Shown: positions 16,047 through 23,360 of the stretch, piece after piece | How positions within the stretch are numbered: the first letter of the stretch is position 1 | How the letters are laid out: every line of letters begins with the position of its first letter | Source of the DNA: an uncultured Bacteroidales bacterium | GTDB taxonomy: Bacteria; Bacteroidota; Bacteroidia; Bacteroidales; Bacteroidaceae | Length of the DNA stretch: 64,000 nucleotides | Assembly (NCBI GenBank): GCA_902779845.1 | Contig: CACZCZ010000010.1 | Location: 62,001 to 126,000, forward strand | Direction of reading: 5' to 3' | Notes under the pieces: generated by a model | Seen by the model: the letters and a program-made list of their open reading frames with translations, nothing else | Told to the model about the DNA's origin: nothing | Databases searched by the model: none | Position numbers and translations under genes: made by a program

Positions 16047-18251
16047 ATGATCGATCGCGCAACTGTCGATAGGATATTGGATGCGGCGAACATCGTGGAT
16101 GTCGTCTCGGACTTCGTGACCCTCAAGCGCGCAGGAGCGAACTTGAAGGGGCTGTGTCCGTTCCATGACGACAGGACACCTTCGTTCATGGTGTCGCCGT
16201 CCAAGAATATCTGCAAGTGCTTCGCCTGTGGTGAGGGCGGTACGCCCGTGCACTTCATCATGAAGCACGAGCAACTCTCCTACCCCGACGCGCTGCGCTA
16301 TCTGGCCAAGAAATACCACATCGAGATCAAGGAACGCGAGCAGACCGACGAGGAGAAGGCGGAGCAGAGCGAGCGCGAGAGCCTGTTCGTGGTCAACGAA
16401 TGGGCCAACGAATGGTTCCAGAAGCAGATGAACGACACCGTCGATGGCCGTGCCGTAGGTCTCGCCTACTTCCGCCAGCGCGGCTTCCGCGACGACCTCA
16501 TCAAGAAGTTCCAACTGGGCTTCTGTCCCGATAAATACGACGCACAGTGGCAGGCCGCCAAGGCTGAAGGCTACAACGAGGACTACATCCTCAAGACGGG
16601 TCTCTGCATCCGCAACGAGCAGGGCAAGACCTACGACCGCTTCCGCAACCGCGTCATCTTCCCCATCCACACCATCTCGGGCAAGGTCGTCGGCTTCGGC
16701 GGCCGCGTGCTGGATAGCCGCACGAAAGGTGTCAGCATCAAATACCAGAACTCTCCCGAGAGCGTCATCTATTCCAAGAAACGCGAGCTCTACGGCCTCT
16801 TCTTTGCCAAGAAAGCCATCGTGAAGGAGGACCTCTGCTACCTCGTAGAGGGCTACACCGACGTGATGGCCATGCACCAGCAGGGCGTGGAGAACGTCGT
16901 CGCCAGCAGCGGCACAGCGCTCACCCATGAACAGATACGCCTCATCCACCGCTTCACGGAGAACATCACCGTCATCTACGACGGCGATGCCGCCGGCATC
17001 AAAGCCTCGCAACGAGGTATCGACATGCTGCTGGCCGAGGGGATGACAGTGCGACTGCTCCTGCTGCCCGACGGCGACGACCCCGACAGCTTCGCCCGCA
17101 AGCACACCGCCACCGAGTACCAACAGTACCTCGCCGAGCACCAGGTGGACTTCATCCGCTTCAAGACCGACCTCCTGCTCAACGAGGCCAAAGGCGACCC
17201 CATCAAGCTCTCGCGGCTGGTCAACAACATCGTGGACAGCCTCGCCGTCATCCCCGATGAGATCACCCGTACCTTTTATATTAAGGAGACCTCCCAGATG
17301 CTGTCCATCGAGGAACGCATCATCACCACCGCTGTGGCCAAGGTGAGGGCGAAGATGCGGGAGGAGAGAAGAAACGAAAGACCCACCCCCGGCTTTGCCC
17401 GTCCTCAGCAGACGAGTTCTGCCTCGGTCACTCAGGACGGCTTGACATCCAGTCAACCCGTTGATTCCTTCGCTACCCGTCAGGGAGGGGAGGAGGCTGG
17501 CGCACTGCCAGGAGCTACGCCCGAAAGACCCACCCCCAACCCCTCCCGTAATGGAGGGGAGCAGGCTGGCGCAGAGATGGCAAATGAGAACGAAAGTCTC
17601 CCCTTACGGGGAGATTTAGAGGGGTCTTTTCTTCCACGGGGAGATTTAGAGGGGTCTTTTCCCTTCGGGCGGGGTGGGTCTGCTCCTGAAGAAGAAAAGA
17701 TTGTTCTAACCGAGGCGCTGCTGGTGCAGATGCTTATCCGTCATGGCGAGAAAGTCATGTGCGATGTGGAGGACGAGGAGACGGGTGAGGCGCGCCCCCT
17801 GAAGGTGGCGGAGTTCATCAGCTTCTCGCTCGACCAAGACTCCCTGCATCTGCATCACCCCCTGCATCAGCGCATCCTCCAAGAGACACTGGAACACCTC
17901 AACGAAGAGGGCTTCCAGTGTACACGCTATTTCGAGAACCATCCTGACAACGACGTGGCGACGCTGTCCATCAGTCTGGCTCATGACCCCGAAGCCCTCA
18001 GCAAAGTTCACAGTAAGGGCCTCACGATTCCCCCCGAGGAAGAACGTCTGGCTGAGCTGGTACCTCGTCTGATGACAGACTACAAGCTGGCCATCGTCAA
18101 GAAGACCATCAACGGACTCCGCCGACAGCTGGGAGACCCCGCCATCAAAGCCGACAAGGAGCACTTCAAACAGCTGATGCAGGAGTTCATGACCACCACT
18201 CGCTCCCTGCAAGAACTCAGCAAGGAATGCGGCGACCGCGTCATCTCATAA
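16047..18251 (+). CDS. dnaG: DNA primase DnaG with repeat-derived linker
   Basis: The 734-residue primase makes RNA primers at the replication fork. The zinc finger ligands are Cys37, His40, Cys58 and Cys61 (CPFHDDRTPSF; CKCFACGEGG). The catalytic core has the RNA-polymerase basic motif (RNRVIFPI) and TOPRIM motifs VEGYTDVMAMHQQG, ASSGTALT and YDGDAAGIKAS. A C-terminal helicase-interaction region (about 552-734) ends the protein. Residues about 444-551, between core and C-terminal domain, are low-complexity and built from several palindromic repeat copies (17380-17675). All are in frame, making the protein longer than a typical ~600-650-residue primase. Function should be retained because the insert sits in the flexible linker. 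Confidence 0.96.
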   Translation: MIDRATVDRILDAANIVDVVSDFVTLKRAGANLKGLCPFHDDRTPSFMVSPSKNICKCFACGEGGTPVHFIMKHEQLSYPDALRYLAKKYHIEIKEREQTDEEKAEQSERESLFVVNEWANEWFQKQMNDTVDGRAVGLAYFRQRGFRDDLIKKFQLGFCPDKYDAQWQAAKAEGYNEDYILKTGLCIRNEQGKTYDRFRNRVIFPIHTISGKVVGFGGRVLDSRTKGVSIKYQNSPESVIYSKKRELYGLFFAKKAIVKEDLCYLVEGYTDVMAMHQQGVENVVASSGTALTHEQIRLIHRFTENITVIYDGDAAGIKASQRGIDMLLAEGMTVRLLLLPDGDDPDSFARKHTATEYQQYLAEHQVDFIRFKTDLLLNEAKGDPIKLSRLVNNIVDSLAVIPDEITRTFYIKETSQMLSIEERIITTAVAKVRAKMREERRNERPTPGFARPQQTSSASVTQDGLTSSQPVDSFATRQGGEEAGALPGATPERPTPNPSRNGGEQAGAEMANENESLPLRGDLEGSFLPRGDLEGSFPFGRGGSAPEEEKIVLTEALLVQMLIRHGEKVMCDVEDEETGEARPLKVAEFISFSLDQDSLHLHHPLHQRILQETLEHLNEEGFQCTRYFENHPDNDVATLSISLAHDPEALSKVHSKGLTIPPEEERLAELVPRLMTDYKLAIVKKTINGLRRQLGDPAIKADKEHFKQLMQEFMTTTRSLQELSKECGDRVIS
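17380..17675. repeat. Cluster of palindromic/direct repeats inside dnaG
   Basis: GACCCACCCCC occurs at 17380 and 17527. The second copy continues into CCCCTCC-CGTAAT-GGAGGGG and AGGCTGGCGC, and another AGGCTGGCGC copy is near 17494. A 25-bp direct repeat (17606-17630, 17636-17660; starts ACGGGGAGATTTAGAGGGG) encodes RGDLEGSF twice. All are in frame. Confidence 0.85.
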
Positions 18252-18394
18252 ACAAAATAAATCACAAAGTCGTAATAACGTAATAACGAAAATAAATTGT
18301 AAAATCGTAAATTGTCAAATTGTAAAATTATATTGTTGTAAAATCGTAAATCGTCAAATCGTCAAATTTAATTGATCGTCAAACTATAAATATC
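18252..18394. repeat. Imperfect 8-9-nt array between dnaG and the next gene
   Basis: The whole 143-bp gap is a degenerate series of units such as AAATCGTAA, ATTGTCAA and AAATCGTC. No promoter or terminator is clear. Confidence 0.7.
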
Positions 18395-18793
18395 ATGTTT
18401 TTTTTCCCTCTCCTCCTCTCTTTCGTCATGATGACGGACAGCCTCGAGAATCGTCCTCAGGACGACGGAATCCCCACCGACACATTGCGCGAAGTCATCA
18501 TTATACCCGACAGCCTCCTGCCTGTTGATCGCGTCATCCGCGAATCCCTGGGTCAGGAGCAGGTCATCAAGGTCCCCAAGGTCAGCGATGTCCTCGACCG
18601 CCTCTCTCCCGGCCTCAGCGACAAGATCATGCACCCCTTCGCCATCAAGGAACGTAAACGCGAGCGCCGCATGCAGCGCCACCTCAAGGTGATGGAGGAG
18701 TACAGCCGCGTGAAGACCTTCGATGAGCTCCTGCGCGATGCCTACGAACAACAAATTCTCGAAGACTCCCTCCAACGGCTCAGAGCCAAGTAA
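18395..18793 (+). CDS. Small conserved-looking hypothetical protein
   Basis: The 132-residue protein has a hydrophobic N-terminus (MFFFPLLLSFVMM) that could be a signal or anchor. A proline-containing stretch follows (DTLREVIIIPDSLLPVDRVI), then a highly basic/acidic helical C-terminus (KERKRERRMQRHLKVMEEY). I do not recognise the family. It follows dnaG at 143 bp and ends in a strong terminator palindrome. It may be exported, given the N-terminus and absence of cysteines. Confidence 0.65.
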   Translation: MFFFPLLLSFVMMTDSLENRPQDDGIPTDTLREVIIIPDSLLPVDRVIRESLGQEQVIKVPKVSDVLDRLSPGLSDKIMHPFAIKERKRERRMQRHLKVMEEYSRVKTFDELLRDAYEQQILEDSLQRLRAK

Positions 18794-18846
18794 AAAAGAA
18801 GAGTCCCTTAAGGCGGCCGCCTTAAGGGACTCTTCTTTTTTACTTG
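18787..18846. terminator. Bidirectional intrinsic terminator, 60-bp perfect palindrome
   Basis: The 30-bp arms are perfectly self-complementary about 18816/18817, with an A-tract on one side and a T-tract on the other (GAGTCCCTTAAGGCGG core). It lies between convergent genes and includes the stop codon of the upstream one. Confidence 0.92.
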
Positions 18847-18850
18847 AGGC

Positions 18851-19837
18851 TTAGAGGTTGGGGTTGTCCTGGCCCCAGTCAGCGACGGCAGGGATGATGC
18901 CGAGAGAGATGATCTCGTCGCGCATCTTCTGCAGGTGCTCATAGCTGGCCTGGAGGGCAGCCATCTCTTCAGCGGTGCCCTCGGGAGCCGTGAAGTGAAC
19001 ACCGTCCTTGTCGATCACGCTGGGCATAGCCATCATCACATTCTTGAAGCCGAAGGCGTTGACATAGCAGCCTGCGGGCCACTTGAAGGGTTCGCCACCC
19101 ATGGCACCTTCGATCATCTTCACAGCCTGATAAGCAGGGCTCTGGAAGGAGCTACGACCACGCAGCTTGATGATGTTGCTACCACCCTGCGTAGTCATGT
19201 GCTTGATCTCAGCCCAACGCTCGGCGCTGAGAGGCAGCTCGCTGAGGGGCTTGCCGTCGATGAGAGCCTTGCTGGCAAAGACAGCCATCTGCTCGCCGTG
19301 ACCGCCATAGGTGTAGGCGTTGGTCACCTTGTCCTGCTGCACACCGAACTCCTGAGCCAGCTGCTGCTGCAGACGCGTGCTGTCGAGAGCAGCCAGAGAG
19401 GTAAGCTGGTTGGGCTTCAAACCGGAGTGGATGAGAGCGGTGAGGGCTGTGACATCAGCGGGGTTGAAGATGACGACGACGTGCTTCACATCGGGGCAGT
19501 ACTTCTTGATGTTCTCGCCGAAGTCAGCTGCAATCTGGCAGTTGCCCTTGAGCAGGTCCTCGCGCGTCATGCCCTCCTTACGGGGAGCTCCGCCGCTGGA
19601 AATGATGTACTTAGCACCGGTGAAAGCCTCCTTGGCATCAACGGTGTAAGAAAGGTTAGCACCGGGGAAGGCGCAGTGGCACATCTCGTCATAGACGCCA
19701 TGAACGCCGGGTTCATAGATGTCATAGAGGCAGATGTTGGGCGTCAGACCCAGCATCAGCACACTCTGAACCATGTTGGAGCCAATCATGCCGCCAGCGC
19801 CGACAATCACAAGCTTGTCATTCGTCAGAAATTTCAT
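18851..19837 (-). CDS. mdh: Malate dehydrogenase
   Basis: The 328-residue NAD-dependent dehydrogenase interconverts malate and oxaloacetate. It has the Rossmann motif VGAGGMIGSN, a substrate-loop arginine in GGAPRKEGMTREDLL, and the catalytic histidine in YTYGGHGEQMAVF. The start MKFLTNDKLVIVG (19837) is chosen because the upstream ATG at 19894 falls inside the -7 box. In Bacteroidales the enzyme works in the reductive branch to succinate. It ends at the shared terminator 18787-18846. Confidence 0.95.
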   Translation of the reverse strand: MKFLTNDKLVIVGAGGMIGSNMVQSVLMLGLTPNICLYDIYEPGVHGVYDEMCHCAFPGANLSYTVDAKEAFTGAKYIISSGGAPRKEGMTREDLLKGNCQIAADFGENIKKYCPDVKHVVVIFNPADVTALTALIHSGLKPNQLTSLAALDSTRLQQQLAQEFGVQQDKVTNAYTYGGHGEQMAVFASKALIDGKPLSELPLSAERWAEIKHMTTQGGSNIIKLRGRSSFQSPAYQAVKMIEGAMGGEPFKWPAGCYVNAFGFKNVMMAMPSVIDKDGVHFTAPEGTAEEMAALQASYEHLQKMRDEIISLGIIPAVADWGQDNPNL

Positions 19838-19891
19838 AGAGTTGAGAGTTTTTAATGGTTTGAATATTGAGTTTTTTGTATAAATGCACCG

Positions 19892-19899
19892 CAAAAGTA
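19892..19899 (-). promoter_or_regulatory. -7 box for mdh
   Basis: TACTTTTG on the minus strand, 55 bp before the mdh start. The -33 box is weak. Confidence 0.6.
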
Positions 19900-19940
19900 A
19901 GCTTTTTCTTTGTATTAGAAGAATAAAAAGGAGAAAATCT

Positions 19941-19971
19941 TTTGTCAGCCGCTATGAATAACGTATTTTTG
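19941..19971 (+). promoter_or_regulatory. Promoter for aminopeptidase P gene
   Basis: TTTG (19941-19944), 19-nt spacer, TATTTTTG (19964-19971): a full consensus fit, 44 bp before the ATG at 20016. Confidence 0.8.
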
Positions 19972-20015
19972 CAAAGCGGAAAGAGCAAAAAGAGGCTCTG
20001 AAACCAACCTAAGAT

Positions 20016-21953
20016 ATGACAAAAGCAGAAATTATTACACAGCGCGTGCAGGACTTGCGCGCTTGGATGCAGAAGCACAAGCTGGATGCCTATATCTTCC
20101 CCAGCACCGACCCACACGCCGGGGAGTATGTCCCTGAGCATTGGAAGACACGCGAATGGATTTCGGGCTTCACCGGCTCGGCAGGCACTGCCGTGGTGAC
20201 GATGAAGCACGCGGCGCTGTGGACGGACAGCCGCTACTGGCTGGCTGCCGAAGAGCAGCTGGCAGGCACGCCCTTCGAGGTCGTGCGCTGCGGCAGGAAC
20301 GTGGCCACGGCGGAGGAACTGATAGAATGGATTGTCACAAAGTACAACCACGTTGTAGATATCCGCGTGGGGCTGGATGCATGGACCAACACCGCCACAA
20401 GCGTGAAGGAGATGAACAAGGTCATCGACGAAAGCTTTTGTCAGATGGTAGATCTGGTCACAGATCTCTCACCCGTCGATGAACTGTGGGCGCAACGCCC
20501 TCCCCTGCCCACTTCGCCCATCGTGCTGCAACCGCTGGAACTGGCTGGGCGCACCACGGCAGACAAGCTGAGCGACATCCGTCGTGAGCTGAAGCGGACA
20601 GGAGCCGACGGCCTGCTGGTGACGCAGCTCGATGAAATCGCCTGGGTGCTGAACCTGCGCGGCAGCGATGTCCACTGCACGCCGGTCTTCGTCAGCTATC
20701 TCCTCATCTTAGCCGACAACGACGACAAGCCAGGGCCTCAGGCCATCCTGTATGTCAACGAGGACAAGCTGGACTACACCGTGAGGACCTACCTCATGGA
20801 CAACGGCATCCAGCTGTGCCCCTACGAGGCCATACAGACCGACCTGCTCAACGGCGATGCTGCCGGCACCGACTTGCAGCTATGCGCCATACAGTATGAC
20901 CCCGACGTAACGTGCCACGCCCTATGCACGGCCGTCGAGCGGGGTAACACCCTCTGCGCCGTGCAGAAGCCATCGCCCATCCCTGCCCTCCGAGCTATCA
21001 AGAACCCCGTTGAAATCGAAGGTTTTCGCGAAGCCATGCTGCGCGATGGCGTCGCCATGGTCAAGTTCCTAAGGACCCTGTCCCCGCTCCCCGAAGAGGG
21101 AGAGGCCCCCGCGCCGCTCAATATCACCGAGATGGGTGTTGATGAATTGCTTACCTCATTGCGTGCCGAGCATCCCGGCTTCCGCGGCCTGAGCTTCGAC
21201 ACCATCGCGGGCTACGGTGCCCACGGCGCCATCGTGCACTACGAAGCCACGCCCGAGACCGATGTCCCCCTGGAGCCGCGCGGCCTGTTGCTCCTCGACA
21301 GCGGCGCACAGTACGACTGCGGCACCACCGACATCACCCGCACCATCCCCCTCGGTCCCCTCACCGACGAGGAACGGCGCGACTACACCCTTGTCCTCAA
21401 GGGTCACATCCGCCTCGCCACCGCCGTGTTCCCCGAGGGCACCTCAGGCACGCAACTCGATGTCCTCGCGCGCTATGCCATGTGGCAGGACCATAAGAAC
21501 TACGGCCACGGCACCGGTCACGGCGTCGGCAGCTATCTGAGCGTCCACGAGGGGCCTCACCAGTTCCGCATGAACTACGTCCCGGCGCAGCTGCAGGCGG
21601 GGATGACGGTGACCATCGAACCCGGCATCTACATCGCCGGCAGCCACGGTGTCCGCATCGAAAACACAATGCTCATCGTACCAGACCCACCCCTCACCCC
21701 CAACAGCGCGCCAGCCTCTCCCTCCCTGACGGCAGGGATGCCCGCAGGGCAGAGAGGGCCCTCCTGGCTCCGCCTCGAACCCCTCACCCTCTGTCCCATC
21801 GACACCCGCCCCATCATCCGCGAGATGCTTCTGCCCGATGAGATCGACTATTTAAATAGGTATCACGCACGCGTGCGCGAAGCCCTCCTCCCCCGCCTCG
21901 ACGACCCCGCCGACCGCGCCTGGCTCATCGCCGCCACACAACCCTTCTCATAA
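20016..21953 (+). CDS. Xaa-Pro aminopeptidase (M24B)
   Basis: The 645-residue, three-domain aminopeptidase P type has two creatinase-like N-terminal domains (about 1-330; FPSTDPHAGEYVPEHWKTR, GFTGSAGTAVV) and a C-terminal pita-bread domain. Metal ligands are visible in LLDSGAQYDCGTTDITRT (two Asp), GHGTGHGVGSYLSVHEGP (His), EPGIYIAG and RIENTML (two Glu). It removes N-terminal residues preceding proline, in the cytoplasm (no signal peptide). Two insertions are coded by G/C palindromic repeats: TLSPLPEEGEAPAP (21070-21115) and a longer proline/serine-rich stretch after the last glutamate motif (21685-21775). Confidence 0.93.
   Translation: MTKAEIITQRVQDLRAWMQKHKLDAYIFPSTDPHAGEYVPEHWKTREWISGFTGSAGTAVVTMKHAALWTDSRYWLAAEEQLAGTPFEVVRCGRNVATAEELIEWIVTKYNHVVDIRVGLDAWTNTATSVKEMNKVIDESFCQMVDLVTDLSPVDELWAQRPPLPTSPIVLQPLELAGRTTADKLSDIRRELKRTGADGLLVTQLDEIAWVLNLRGSDVHCTPVFVSYLLILADNDDKPGPQAILYVNEDKLDYTVRTYLMDNGIQLCPYEAIQTDLLNGDAAGTDLQLCAIQYDPDVTCHALCTAVERGNTLCAVQKPSPIPALRAIKNPVEIEGFREAMLRDGVAMVKFLRTLSPLPEEGEAPAPLNITEMGVDELLTSLRAEHPGFRGLSFDTIAGYGAHGAIVHYEATPETDVPLEPRGLLLLDSGAQYDCGTTDITRTIPLGPLTDEERRDYTLVLKGHIRLATAVFPEGTSGTQLDVLARYAMWQDHKNYGHGTGHGVGSYLSVHEGPHQFRMNYVPAQLQAGMTVTIEPGIYIAGSHGVRIENTMLIVPDPPLTPNSAPASPSLTAGMPAGQRGPSWLRLEPLTLCPIDTRPIIREMLLPDEIDYLNRYHARVREALLPRLDDPADRAWLIAATQPFS
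21685..21775. repeat. In-frame palindromic element in aminopeptidase P gene
   Basis: The segment starts AGACCCACCCCTCACCCCCA and contains GCGCGCCAGCCTCTCCCTCC and a CCCTGACGG/CAGGG hairpin. It lies between the last metal-ligand motif and the C-terminus. A smaller related piece is at 21070-21115. Confidence 0.65.
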
Positions 21954-22035
21954 CCTCCGCATAAGCCAAAAGTCATGGAACACAGAAGATGAATGAAGAG
22001 TGAAGAATAAAAGTTACTAATGACACATGCATGTT

Positions 22036-22347
22036 TTTAACCACAGAGGCGCTAAGGAACAAAGGCAAGTCCTGTTGTCTTCATAGTCTGGAAGTACGGA
22101 GAGCCAGCCTAAACGCTGCGCGGGTTTAGGCTTAGGCGAAGGACACAAAGATAAAAGAACTTAAATCGATCTTAAATCTCAACCTAAATCTTGATTCTTC
22201 CTCGCGCAGCCCTTTGTGTCCTTCGCCTAGCATGAATGCTTGCGCGCAGCGCCATTCATGCGGCTCCCCGTACTTCAGGACATGGTTGCATGATGCAATG
22301 ATTCTGTGATCTCTGCGCCTTTGCGGTTAAAAAAGACTCGAGGACGG
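22036..22347. repeat. Dispersed repeat, copies B and C in inverted orientation
   Basis: Copy B (22036-22160) has hairpin AGCCTAAAC / GTTTAGGCT (22106-22132). Copy C (22204-22347, inverted) has GCATGAATG / CATTCATGC (22230-22261) and ends AAAAAAGACTCGAGGACGGG, the complement of the start of copy A (10676). The loops are alike but the stems differ completely while staying complementary. Confidence 0.75.
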
Positions 22348-22728
22348 GCGAATGATGAATGAAGAATGATGAATGACGAATGACGAATGATGAAGGCTGC
22401 GATTAAGCGAGAGGAGAGTCAAGCTCGCTTGAACTTTCCCGAGCGTGAGCAGGCTCGACCGAAGGTCAATGACGAATGGAACATAAATCTGAACATAAAT
22501 GTGTTTCTCACACAGATTGCCCAAAGAATCCATCACACTATCACCAGTGGTCGTTAACATTCAGAATATAAGGCGAGTAGATGGGTGATAGTTCTGGTGA
22601 AGGATGGCTGAAAAAGTGATAGATTTAACAATTTATTAACAATTCACACATATTGCATCTGGGAAAAATGAGTTGTATGTTTGGTGGGAGAGCAAGACCT
22701 TCCAGCTGAAAGGATATGATGTTATGGC

Positions 22729-22792
22729 TTTTGCCACTGATGGCAAAACGTTTTGCCACCAGTGGCAAAATGTTTTCTCACCAGTGAGAAAA
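22729..22792. repeat. Three consecutive 20-bp palindromes at 22-nt period
   Basis: TTTTGCCACTGATGGCAAAA (22729), TTTTGCCACCAGTGGCAAAA (22751) and TTTTCTCACCAGTGAGAAAA (22773) are separated by two bases each. The third unit changes both arms together (GCC/GGC to CTC/GAG). The middle unit is identical to 3375-3394. Confidence 0.9.
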
Positions 22793-22855
22793 ATCGATCC
22801 TTTATATCGAGTGCGAGGAACCTCCTTGTCATCTGCGCCTCTGTGGTTAGAAGAA

Positions 22856-22990
22856 AAACTTAAACTCTTAAACTCTTAAACTCTTAAACTCTTAAACTCT
22901 TAAACCCTTGAACTCCTTAAACTCTTAAACCCTTGAACTCCTTAAACTCTTAAACCCTTGAACTCCTTAAACTCTTGAACCCTTGAACTT
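22856..22990. repeat. AAACTCTT tandem array
   Basis: Five or so copies of AAACTCTT are followed by three copies of a 25-nt higher-order unit (AAACTCTTAAACCCTTGAAC plus TCCTT), then decayed copies. Confidence 0.9.
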
Positions 22991-23069
22991 GACAAGATAG
23001 ATTTTGTTCCCCACAATTTATGTTTTTTTATGATTTTTGGCTCTGACAGCCAAAAAATACCGTATTTCC

Positions 23070-23100
23070 TTTGTCCTTATTGAATTTATCCCTACATTTG
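23070..23100 (+). promoter_or_regulatory. Promoter before the structured RNA candidate
   Basis: TTTG (23070-23073), 19-nt spacer, TACATTTG (23093-23100). This is a full consensus fit, although the next start codon is 260 bp away. That implies a long leader or a separate RNA. Confidence 0.75.
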
Positions 23101-23106
23101 CCCCGC

Positions 23107-23295
23107 ATTATGCCCGAAAAAGGCGGTGCAAACTATCTTATTTGCTCAAATTCTCTGCCGAACTACCACCTCGTCTAGAGATTTTAAAGAGCTGATAAAC
23201 ATACACTGTTGGAGTTTACGCACGAGCGTGGACTTCTCCATAAGTGTATGAGGCTGTGGTAGGCCTGGCAGAGATATGGCAGGTCTGCGCTTTTT
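23107..23295 (+). ncRNA. Structured RNA candidate (6S-like or cis leader)
   Basis: Downstream of a strong promoter, distant segments pair. CTCTGCC (23153-23159) pairs with GGCAGAG (23267-23273), TACCAC (23164-23169) with GTGGTA (23256-23261), CATACACT (23200-23207) with AGTGTATG (23243-23250), GGAG with CTCC (23211/23236), and ACGC with GCGT around an ACGA loop (23218-23229). The rod with an open internal bubble recalls 6S RNA in outline, but no sequence signature confirms it. GCGCTTTTTCT near 23288-23298 could be a weak 3' end. Alternatively it is the 5' leader of the giant surface-protein gene at 23361. Confidence 0.5.
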
Positions 23296-23360
23296 CTATG
23301 CCTATAGTTTAGCAACGACCCACCGAACCATAGTCATAGAATCAACTAACAATTATATTT

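Larger units (their letters stand above)
21954..23360. other. 1.4-kb gene-free region rich in repeats and structured sequence
   Basis: No convincing gene is seen. From left to right it holds two oppositely oriented copies of a dispersed repeat (22036-22347) and an ATGAATGA-type array (about 22350-22395). After these come the three 22-nt palindromes (22729-22792), the AAACTCTT array (22856-22990), a full promoter (23070-23100) and a structured RNA candidate (about 23107-23295). Confidence 0.75.

Noticed and set aside
17380..17675. Frameshift or assembly error in dnaG
   Set aside because: The frame is open throughout, both flanking domains are intact and the insert consists of recognisable repeat copies also found in other genes.
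22729..22792. CRISPR array
   Set aside because: Only three units, each itself palindromic, separated by 2 bp with no spacers, and no cas genes.
23107..23295. tmRNA, RNase P RNA or SRP RNA
   Set aside because: None of the diagnostic sequences of these RNAs was seen; only the overall rod shape is notable.
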